64,000 nucleotides of DNA from Candidatus Tectimicrobiota bacterium (GTDB lineage: Bacteria > JACPUC01). Position numbers and translations under genes: made by a program. Where the stretch lies: contig JACPUC010000017.1 of the NCBI GenBank assembly GCA_016192455.1, forward strand, positions 1 to 64,000. Direction: 5' to 3'. A model generated the notes under the pieces. It did not search any database. It was not told where the DNA came from and was given only the letters and a program-made list of their open reading frames with translations. Below are positions 8,288 through 14,442 of the stretch, in pieces. Each line of letters begins with the position of its first letter. The stretch's first letter is position 1.

Positions 8288-9643
8288 TTACAACACCCCC
8301 AGCAGCTCCACCACGCTGCGCAGGCGAATGATCTCCAGCCCTCGCGCGGCTTGCTCGGCGATGCTGCTCGCCTGCGGCACGAGGGCGCGGTGGAAGCCGA
8401 GCTTGGCCGCTTCCTTCAGGCGCGCCTCCACCTGGCTGACGCTGCGCACCTCGCCCGCCAGGCCTAGCTCCCCGAACACAACCGTGCCGGGGGCGATGGG
8501 GCGATCCAGGAAGCTCGAGGCCAGCACCGCGGCGATGCCGAGGTCGGCGGCGGGCTCCGACAGGCGCGCCCCGCCCGCCACGTTGGCGAAGATGTCGCAG
8601 CCGTGCAGGTGCAGGCCGCCGCGCTTCTCAAGGATGGCGACGATGAGGGAGAGGCGCGCGGCATCGACGCCGGTGGCCATGCGCCGCGGGTTCGCCAGGC
8701 CGCTCGTGGTGACCAGGCCCTGCAGCTCCACCAGGAGCGGCCGCGACCCCTCCAGACTGGCCGTCACGGCGCTTCCCGGCGCCCCCTCGGCGCGCTCCGC
8801 GAGGAAGAGCTGCGATGGGTTCTCCACCTCGATCAACCCGGCGGCCCCCATCTCGAAGACGCCGATCTCGTTCGTGGAGCCGTGGCGGTTCTTCACGGCG
8901 CGTAGGATGCGGCAGGCGTGGCCGCTGTCGGCCTCGAAGTAAAGGACCGTATCGACCATGTGCTCGAGCACCTTGGGTCCGGCGATGGCGCCGTCCTTCG
9001 TGACGTGGCCGATGAGGACGATCGGCATGCCGAAACGGCGCGCCCAGGTGATGAGCTGCGCCGCCACCTCGCGGAGCTGGCTGATGCTCCCCGGCGCGGA
9101 CTCGAGCTTGCTGCTGTAAACGGTCTGGATGGAGTCGATGACGAGGCAAGCGGGCGCGGCACTCTTCACGGTCGGCAGGATGTCCTCGAGGCAGGCCTCC
9201 GCCAAGACGAGCAGCGGCTCGACGAGGACGCCGAGGCGCTCGCCCCTCAGGCGGGTTTGCTGCGCCGACTCCTCGCCGGCCACGTAGAGGACCCCGTGCC
9301 CCGCCCGGCTGAGCGCGCCGGAGCACTGCAGCAGCAGCGTCGACTTGCCGATGCCGGGATCGCCCCCCACCAGCACCACGGAGCCGGGCACCAGGCCGCC
9401 GCCGAGCACCCGGTCGAGCTCGGCGATGCCGCTCACCAGGCGATGCTCGGCGCCCCCCGCGATGGCGGTGATGGGCTGGGCCCGGGGCGGCTCGCCGGCG
9501 CTGGCCCGCCGCTCACTGTCGCCCGCCGCCTGGCGTTCCTCGACGAGGCTGCCCCACGAGCCGCAGCCGGGGCAGCGGCCCAACCAGCGCGGCTCGATCG
9601 TGCCGCAGCTCTGGCAGATGAAGTGCGTCTTTTCGCGGGCCAT
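8288..9643 (-). CDS. radA: DNA repair protein RadA (Sms)
   Basis: Hexameric RecA-like ATPase that promotes branch migration in recombinational repair. The 451 residues contain an N-terminal C4 zinc finger (CQSCG...CPGCGSW), Walker A GGDPGIGKSTLLLQ, Walker B LVIDSIQTVY and a Lon-like C-terminal domain. The RadA signature, normally KNRFG, reads KNRHG here (within AVKNRHGSTNEIGVFEM). The start ATG at 9641-9643 gives MAREKTHFICQSCG as in other RadA proteins; the upstream 31 open codons are not conserved. It is the upstream member of the radA-yacL-ispDF block known from Firmicutes. Confidence 0.96.
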   Translation of the reverse strand: MAREKTHFICQSCGTIEPRWLGRCPGCGSWGSLVEERQAAGDSERRASAGEPPRAQPITAIAGGAEHRLVSGIAELDRVLGGGLVPGSVVLVGGDPGIGKSTLLLQCSGALSRAGHGVLYVAGEESAQQTRLRGERLGVLVEPLLVLAEACLEDILPTVKSAAPACLVIDSIQTVYSSKLESAPGSISQLREVAAQLITWARRFGMPIVLIGHVTKDGAIAGPKVLEHMVDTVLYFEADSGHACRILRAVKNRHGSTNEIGVFEMGAAGLIEVENPSQLFLAERAEGAPGSAVTASLEGSRPLLVELQGLVTTSGLANPRRMATGVDAARLSLIVAILEKRGGLHLHGCDIFANVAGGARLSEPAADLGIAAVLASSFLDRPIAPGTVVFGELGLAGEVRSVSQVEARLKEAAKLGFHRALVPQASSIAEQAARGLEIIRLRSVVELLGVL

Positions 9644-9681
9644 GGAAATGCCGGACACGCCTGGGGTTGGAGACAGGAGAA

Positions 9682-9776
9682 CTTGCGAGGAGCACTGCCC
9701 CTCGCGCGCCCTTCCACGCGAGGGCGCCCTGCGCACTCGCGGAGGCTGGAGGTGTAGGAGAGCGAGGGTCCCTCAC
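9682..9776 (-). repeat. Palindromic intergenic repeat, diverged copy
   Basis: Starts cttgcgaggagcactgcccc and contains ctcgcgcgcc, acgcgagggcgc and ggtgtaggagagcgaggg. It aligns along its length with the reverse complement of the two copies upstream of moaC (11056-11182, 11244-11355) but is more diverged. It lies just upstream of radA. Confidence 0.65.
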
Positions 9777-9883
9777 AAAAGATCCCTACAGTAGACCTCT
9801 CTATTTAAAGAATGCCGGATCCGTTCGCAGTCTTCAATTGGTTCACTCATCCGGTGCTTCCGGCTCAGCCCTGGGAACTGCTC

Positions 9884-10105
9884 CTATCCTGGCACCTGAT
9901 AGATGATCGGACGGTAACGGGGAGGAGGTGCCGCCTTACCTTCAGCCTGAGCTGCGTCAAGCCAGGCCTTCTTGGCTTCCTCGACCTGCCGAAGGGCTTC
10001 TTCGGCTGTCTCGCCAAAGGCACTACAGGAGGCAAGGTCTGGAATATCAGCGATGTAGCCGCCATCCTCTTCGCTGTAGAAGATATTGATGTGATAATCG
10101 CTCAT
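9884..10105 (-). CDS. hicB: HicB-family antitoxin-like protein
   Basis: The 73-residue protein has the HicB/UPF0150 fold signature: strands INIFYSEEDGGYIADIPDL, then CSAFGETAEEALRQVEEAKKAWL. In HicAB modules HicB neutralises the mRNA interferase HicA and can repress the operon. It lacks a separate C-terminal DNA-binding domain, as many short HicB proteins do. Its ATG overlaps the TGA of the upstream hicA remnant (ATGA). The stop is followed by a 240-base spacer to radA containing one palindromic repeat. Confidence 0.88.
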   Translation of the reverse strand: MSDYHINIFYSEEDGGYIADIPDLASCSAFGETAEEALRQVEEAKKAWLDAAQAEGKAAPPPRYRPIIYQVPG

Positions 10106-10359
10106 GCCTCTTCCTTCACTTGAAGGTTATACTTCTCCACCAGTCGCAAGAACTGCCGAATCTGACACGGTTTCGCTTCTCCCTTGACCTCTTGGAGATT
10201 CAGGAGTTCTTCGATGTCTCCGTGACTCTAGATATGATGACTGCCGCTGCAACGAACAAGGCGGAAGCCGTATGCTTCCGCCAGGTTTCGCATATCGGCA
10301 AATGACACATTATGCACCGCCCCTCGCACCAGTCGTTCGAGAAGCCCCCTGCGACTCAT
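10102..10359 (-). pseudogene. hicA: hicA toxin gene interrupted by an in-frame amber codon
   Basis: Conceptual translation from ATG 10357-10359 runs MSRRGLLERLVRGAVHNVSF, then YGFRLVRCSGSHHI, then TAG at 10228-10230, then continues in the same frame SHGDIEELLNLQEV, KPCQIRQFLRLVEKYNL to TGA overlapping hicB. This is the full HicA (YcfA) layout, 86 codons with the catalytic His of GSHH intact. The amber replaces the aromatic codon usual after HHI (Tyr or Phe); TAT or TAC to TAG needs one change. The rest of the frame shows no other damage, so the event is recent, a sequencing error, or suppressed. Confidence 0.8.
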
Positions 10360-10510
10360 CGTGCCCTGTTCCGCATCTAATATCTCAGCTCACTACCTAT
10401 GTTGTCCGAGATACCGCACCGGCCAAGCCTGATTTGGACAAGAGCGCCCACACCAAGAAGTTTTTGATGGATCGGGTTCGCAGAACGATTCTCGCCACAT
10501 CTCCCTACCG
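10360..10510. other. Spacer upstream of hicA
   Basis: 151 bases of mixed composition between the hicA remnant and the end of moaC. I see no gene and no convincing promoter, although the hicAB promoter would be expected here. Confidence 0.4.
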
Positions 10511-11026
10511 TCACTCTCCCGGCCGCTCGTAGGCGCCGCTTTTGCCGCCGCTCTTGCGCACCAGGCGCACGTCGCTGATGGTCATGCCCTTGTCGAGGGC
10601 TTTGCACATGTCGTAGATGGTCAGCGCCGCCACGGAAACAGCGGTCATCGCCTCCATCTCGACGCCGGTCTTGCCGGTGAGGCTGGCCGTGGCTTCGATG
10701 TCGATGCAGCCCGCGGCGGCGTTGAGGCGGAACTGCACGGCCACTACGTCGAGCGCCAGCGGATGGCAGAGGGGGATGAGGTCGCCGGTGCGCTTCGCCG
10801 CCAAGATGCCCGCCACGCGCGCCACCTCGAAGACGTTCCCCTTGGCGACGGCGTTGGACTCGATGGCCCGCAGCGTCTCCGCCGAGGCGTAGACCCGCCC
10901 GCGCGCCGTGGCGCTGCGCGCCGTGGCCGCCTTCGCCCCCACGTCCACCATGCGCGAACGCCCCTCCTCGTCGAGGTGGGTGAACGAGGTGACGGACCGC
11001 GGCGGTCGAGTTTTCCTGTCGCTCAT
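10511..11026 (-). CDS. moaC: Cyclic pyranopterin monophosphate synthase MoaC
   Basis: Second step of molybdenum cofactor synthesis: converts the MoaA product to cyclic pyranopterin monophosphate. The 171 residues contain the family motifs MVDVGAKAATARSATA, GILAAKRTGDLIPLCHPL (active-site Lys and His), TGKTGVEMEAMTAVSVAAL and the C-terminal KSGGKSGAYE. I chose ATG 11024-11026 (MSDRKTRPP) because conserved sequence begins just after it; another ATG seven codons upstream is possible. No other moa gene is in the window. The gene is flanked upstream by two copies of a palindromic repeat. Confidence 0.95.
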   Translation of the reverse strand: MSDRKTRPPRSVTSFTHLDEEGRSRMVDVGAKAATARSATARGRVYASAETLRAIESNAVAKGNVFEVARVAGILAAKRTGDLIPLCHPLALDVVAVQFRLNAAAGCIDIEATASLTGKTGVEMEAMTAVSVAALTIYDMCKALDKGMTISDVRLVRKSGGKSGAYERPGE

Positions 11027-11055
11027 CGCTGTGTCTTTCGCAGGCATCTTTAAGA

Positions 11056-11182
11056 AGGTTCGTGGGGGACCCGTGCTCCCCCAGACCCCCCTTTCCCCGC
11101 GAGCTGCGCAGCAGCTTGCGTAAGCGGGGTGCGCGCGGAACATTGTTCCGGGGGCACGGCTCCCTCGCAAGAAACTTCGACT
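11056..11182 (+). repeat. Palindromic intergenic repeat, copy with internal palindrome
   Basis: Outer arms cccgtgctccccc and gggggcacgg are inverted, and an inner pair surrounds gagctgcgcagcagct. The copy matches 11244-11355 over nearly its whole length, except that it carries an additional 15-base palindrome cggaacattgttccg at about 11136-11150 that the other copies lack. It sits between moaC and dcd, upstream of moaC. Confidence 0.8.
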
Positions 11183-11243
11183 GAATCACCAACAGGGTAT
11201 GCAATGATGCGGCAAGACGCAACAACCACCGAAATGCGGATTT

Positions 11244-11355
11244 GTTCCGGTGGACCCGTGCTCCCCCACACCCCCATTCCCCGCGAGCTGCGCAGCAGTT
11301 CGCGTAACCGGGGTGCGCGAGGGGGCACGGCTCCCTCGCAAAAAAACTCGACTGG
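11244..11355 (+). repeat. Palindromic intergenic repeat, second copy
   Basis: Direct repeat of 11056-11182 with the same order of elements: ggacccgtgctcccccacac, cgcgagctgcgcagcagttcg, ggggtgcgcgagggggcac, ggctccctcgcaa. It can fold into a long imperfect hairpin. Located downstream of dcd. Confidence 0.8.
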
Positions 11356-11378
11356 ATAACAGAGAGGCAACATGAGCG

Positions 11379-11939
11379 CTACGGGCACGCCAGCGTGATG
11401 CCGTTGCTGGCCTGGTAGCGTCCGGCCTTGTCGGCGTAGGAGCGCAGGCAGGGTTCGTCGCCTTCGATGAAGAGGAGCTGGGCGATGCCGGCGCCGGCGT
11501 GCAGGCGGGCGGGAAGTGGCGAGGCGTTGCTGATCTCGAGGGTGGCGTGACCTTCCCACTCCGGCTCGAAGGGGGTGAGGGTGACGATGATGCCGCAGCG
11601 CACGTAGGTGCTCTTGCCAAACCCGATGGCAATGACGCCGCGCGGGATGCGGAAATACTCCAGGCTGCGCGCCAAGACGAAGGCGTTCGGGGGGATGAGG
11701 CAGCTCGCGCCGCGCACCTCCTCAAGCAGCTCCGGCTCGAACGCCAACGGATCGACGACGCTCCCCTGCCGCGGCGCAAAGACGCGAAACTCATCGGCAA
11801 GCCGCAGATCATACCCATACGCCGACAGCCCGTGCGACACACCCCGACCCGGCCCGCACCGCCCCTCCTCGGCGAACGGCTCAATCATCCGCGCCGAACG
11901 CGCCATCTCCCGTATCCACCGGTCAGATTTGACGGGCAT
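11379..11939 (-). CDS. dcd: dCTP deaminase
   Basis: Deaminates dCTP to dUTP in pyrimidine deoxynucleotide synthesis; a trimer of the dUTPase fold. The 186 residues include LSAYGYDLRLADEF, the nucleotide-binding GFGKSTYVRCGIIV, the catalytic Glu in GHATLEISN, and C-terminal KAGRYQASNG. The sequence resembles the group with TPFEPEWEG. The start is ATG 11937-11939. It stands alone between copies of the palindromic repeat, so co-transcription with moaC is doubtful. Confidence 0.93.
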   Translation of the reverse strand: MPVKSDRWIREMARSARMIEPFAEEGRCGPGRGVSHGLSAYGYDLRLADEFRVFAPRQGSVVDPLAFEPELLEEVRGASCLIPPNAFVLARSLEYFRIPRGVIAIGFGKSTYVRCGIIVTLTPFEPEWEGHATLEISNASPLPARLHAGAGIAQLLFIEGDEPCLRSYADKAGRYQASNGITLACP

Positions 11940-11982
11940 GAGCCTCTCTTATCTCAGAAAGGGGCGGGGCATTTTTTTCTTG

Positions 11983-12100
11983 GAAGAACGAGGCGAGGGG
12001 ACCTCGTCCCCTCGCGCACCCCATCTACGCGAGTTGCTGCGCAACTCGCGGGAGCTGGGGGTATGGGGGAGGCAGGGCCGCCCCTCCTCACCAAGGATTC
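11983..12100 (-). repeat. Palindromic intergenic repeat, inverted copy
   Basis: Contains cccctcgcgcaccccat, acgcgagttgctgcgcaact and tgggggtatgggggaggcag, matching the reverse complement of the copies at 11056 and 11244. It lies immediately upstream of dcd, at the right border between GC-rich host DNA and the AT-rich patch. Confidence 0.75.
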
Positions 12101-12143
12101 TCTTAACACCTTTCAATAGGCTTCGCTTGGTAGGTTGACGACA

Positions 12144-13283
12144 TCAGTGAGGTTGGTCGTCTCCCAACCATGCTTGTAGGCTCAATCGGTGTTTTTGTAG
12201 AACTCGCCGGCCAACAATCATTTGTCGCTCAGAGGGAGAGTTATCATCGGGAATTAACCTGCTCGCTTTCGCCAACTCCTCATCCTCCTCATTCGTGATT
12301 CCCGGTGTAACCCCGGAAGAACTGAGTCTTTCGCGTGAATCATCCGGAGGATTGACCATTTCACCTAAGAGTTGAATCTCATCAGCGCTGAGCAGAGACC
12401 TACTAGAAGGTGTCCTAAGTAATCTTACGCCTGAGGAATCTTGAAAATATTCGAATAATAGCACTCCTGACAATCTGGATTGCCCAAGAAGATTATCAAG
12501 TTCATCAACCACCAACTCAACCATCGCTTCATCCGGACTGCCAATCCTTCCTGAGAGAGCCAAAAAAAGCACGCCAGCATCGCAATCCCCAATTAGTCCA
12601 AGTTGTCTTCCACACTTGAGTTTCTTTTCAAAGGCCCTTAATACCCGTCTTGCCAGCGGACCCGTAGGTTTGCAGGCCGGCCCAAGACCGCTAATATCAT
12701 TTTTTGAGAAACTAAATGCTGTCGCCTCAACACAACACCACCGTCCGCTAACTTTAAATCTTGCGTCAACTGTACTATGTCTGTCCCCAACTTCTGGATA
12801 AAGCTCAAAGGCTACATTATTGTCGATACATACTTCTACCAACCTTCCTATGCTCAGAATTTCGAAGATAGCACCATCCCTGTGATAGTTCTGATTACTG
12901 TTTAACCTTCCTGTTGTTTTACAGAATTCTTTAATTTGATTTTCCGTCTTACAATATCCTCGTAGTAGAGTTATTCTAGCACTCAATTCCGAAATCAAAC
13001 CACAAAAACTCCTGAAACTTTCAAGCTTTTCGAGTGCCTCAATTCCAAACATATTATCTGGCGGTAATGATTTTCTCGTTTCCTCCACCATCCTAAAGTA
13101 TTCCAAGCACCACTCTTCATCAAGCCACTTGCGTAATGGCTCACATCTGTCCATTTGACTCCGCACAGCGGAGAGAAGCTCACGGAGAGCTTCCTGTACC
13201 GCTTTGCCTCGCGTAAGTTCTTCTTCGGGATTAAGTTCTTGCAATCTCACAGCCCTAATTTTTAGCAGACATTCTTGATCCAC
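12144..13283 (-). CDS. Unknown 379-residue protein in AT-rich DNA; possible divergent nuclease fold
   Basis: Not recognised. The GTG at 13281-13283 is the best start: it lies seven bases after the stop of the upstream gene and the frame before it belongs to that gene. The first ~150 residues look helical (charged, with Leu/Glu-rich stretches). A middle section reads GAIFEILSIGRLVEVCIDNN, AFELYPEVGDRHSTVDARF, then GRWCCVEATAF: Glu, Asp and Glu spaced like PD-(D/E)xK nucleases, but with EAT instead of ExK. The C-terminus is acidic and Ser-rich. Base composition is close to 45% GC, far below the neighbours, and codon use is unlike the host. Function unknown; the nuclease idea is inference from motif spacing only. 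Confidence 0.7.
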   Translation of the reverse strand: MDQECLLKIRAVRLQELNPEEELTRGKAVQEALRELLSAVRSQMDRCEPLRKWLDEEWCLEYFRMVEETRKSLPPDNMFGIEALEKLESFRSFCGLISELSARITLLRGYCKTENQIKEFCKTTGRLNSNQNYHRDGAIFEILSIGRLVEVCIDNNVAFELYPEVGDRHSTVDARFKVSGRWCCVEATAFSFSKNDISGLGPACKPTGPLARRVLRAFEKKLKCGRQLGLIGDCDAGVLFLALSGRIGSPDEAMVELVVDELDNLLGQSRLSGVLLFEYFQDSSGVRLLRTPSSRSLLSADEIQLLGEMVNPPDDSRERLSSSGVTPGITNEEDEELAKASRLIPDDNSPSERQMIVGRRVLQKHRLSLQAWLGDDQPH

Positions 13284-13290
13284 ATAAGGA

Positions 13291-13596
13291 TCACGCCCCC
13301 ACAAATCTCGGGAACTGCTTGCAGGCGGCGTGCAGGACGCGGTCGTTGCAGACGTAGAAGTAGCGCACGCCGCGGTGGATACAGCTTGAGTAGGCGTAGT
13401 CGTCGCGCAGCAGGTCGAGGGTGATCGCAAAGGAGTGCTCCCAGCGCCAGCCGTCGCGGTGCAGGGAAACCTCCAGGGCCTCGCCCGAGGGCAAGTCCCC
13501 GGAGAAGCTGAGCTGGATACCAGGATCGTAGGAGGCGATATCTTCGCGCACTTTCCGCTCCACCAACGCAACCTCGGCTGCGGTTGAACGTATCAA
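13291..13596 (-). CDS. Unknown 101-residue protein
   Basis: Not recognised. The TTG at 13594-13596 is chosen because GGAGGAAGAGG ends one base upstream. The protein begins IRSTAAEVALVERKVREDI and contains SLHRDGWRWEHSFAITLDLL and a Cys/Tyr-rich end (SSCIHRGVRYFYVCNDRVL). Unlike the next gene it is GC-rich and host-like until its last codons, and the composition changes sharply at about 13300. It may be a native gene whose 3' end was replaced when AT-rich DNA arrived, or the N-terminal domain of the next protein separated by a frameshift; the two reading frames are adjacent. Confidence 0.6.
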   Translation of the reverse strand: MIRSTAAEVALVERKVREDIASYDPGIQLSFSGDLPSGEALEVSLHRDGWRWEHSFAITLDLLRDDYAYSSCIHRGVRYFYVCNDRVLHAACKQFPRFVGA

Positions 13597-13662
13597 GCCT
13601 CTTCCTCCATGCAACGGTACCGCTTCAGCCTGTCTGCGAATGAACCCTTCTCATCCTTCCTT

Positions 13663-13986
13663 TCACTTGAGAACCTTGTTGACCTCATGGAGTAGTCTTT
13701 TACAGCAATAGTCAACCGACTTGGATGAACCAAGGAACCTAACGTGTGGTCTTTGATGGTGAACAGGACAACGAAGCGATAAGAGTTTCCGTTGCAACTC
13801 TTCTTCAACGAATTTCAGAGCGGACTGGTGGATAGCACGGCCGAAGGTGCTCGGAGAAACTTTTCGCCCATTGAGCTTGAATTCTTCCTGGAACGTAAAC
13901 ACAGCTCTCTTCTCGGCTAAAACTGCACAAGGATCAGGCGTTTCGGTGTGAAGGACGGGCATTGCAGGCAGTAGTTTTGGAAACAA
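13663..13986 (-). CDS. Small unknown protein with CPxH...CC motif
   Basis: About 107 residues from a TTG at 13986; the frame is open about 20 codons further upstream without an ATG, so the start is uncertain. The C-terminal half, ALKFVEEELQRKLLSLRCPV followed by HHQRPHVRF and VDYCCKRLLHEVNKVL, has the pattern CPxH-x(n)-CC seen in small uncharacterised bacterial proteins, possibly a metal site. The middle reads TFQEEFKLNGRKVSPSTFGR. It is followed after 66 bases by the 101-residue gene on the same strand. Intermediate base composition. No function can be assigned. Confidence 0.5.
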   Translation of the reverse strand: MFPKLLPAMPVLHTETPDPCAVLAEKRAVFTFQEEFKLNGRKVSPSTFGRAIHQSALKFVEEELQRKLLSLRCPVHHQRPHVRFLGSSKSVDYCCKRLLHEVNKVLK

Positions 13987-14157
13987 CTTGCCCGCATGAA
14001 CATACGCCGTTGTTCCAGATGCCGGCAGTCGGGCTGTTCATCTCCAGGGGGACTCATGGAACTTCCTATCAAGGAGTTGTTGGGGAGAATCCCGTAGACG
14101 GCGTAGGCACAGCTCTCCCCTCTTTCCTGAGCGCCACGATCCAGCGCGGACATCTTC
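13987..14157. other. Spacer in the AT-rich patch
   Basis: 171 bases between the 88-residue gene after nrdJ and the CPxH...CC gene. It may hold the real 5' end of the latter. A short frame (ATG 14059, MNSPTAGIWNNGVCSCG) can be read but I do not support it as a gene. Confidence 0.3.
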
Positions 14158-14424
14158 TTAGTCCCTTTCCCCTGCCCGCTCCATGGCGCCGAGGCGCTGC
14201 TCGATGGCGGCGCGCAGGGCGGCGTCATCAAGTCTCCCTTCGCGGCTCAGGTAGAACTCGCTGGGGCTACGCCAGCCCTCCTTGGAGAGGACGATGCGTA
14301 CGATGCCGCCGGGAGACCCTGCCCGCTCGTCCGAGCGCACCTTCACCCGCGCGTCGATGGCCTGCACGGTCTGCGTGATCAGCCCCGTCACGCCGCCATT
14401 CACCGCACCTGACGCTTCCGGCAT
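14158..14424 (-). CDS. Unknown 88-residue protein downstream of nrdJ
   Basis: Not recognised. GC-rich and host-like. ATG at 14422-14424 follows AAGGGA by eight bases and lies 18 bases after nrdJ stops, so it is probably in the same transcript. The sequence TGLITQTVQAIDARVKVRS, then VRIVLSKEGWRSPSEFYLS and a helical end (AALRAAIEQRLGAMERAG) suggests a small alpha/beta protein. The segment IVLSKEGWRSPSEF resembles VSLHRDGWRWEHSF of the 101-residue protein at 13291-13596; distant homology is possible but unproven. It could be an accessory of the ribonucleotide reductase, on position alone. Confidence 0.6.
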   Translation of the reverse strand: MPEASGAVNGGVTGLITQTVQAIDARVKVRSDERAGSPGGIVRIVLSKEGWRSPSEFYLSREGRLDDAALRAAIEQRLGAMERAGERD

Positions 14425-14442
14425 GGGAAATCCCTTTCTCTC

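Noticed and set aside
11136-11150. GAACATTGTTC as a LexA/SOS box
   Set aside because: Half-sites are three bases apart where the Gram-positive box needs four, and it lies inside a dispersed repeat, upstream of moaC rather than an SOS gene.
9682-12100. CRISPR array
   Set aside because: Repeats are long, palindromic, in both orientations, and irregularly spaced with genes between them.
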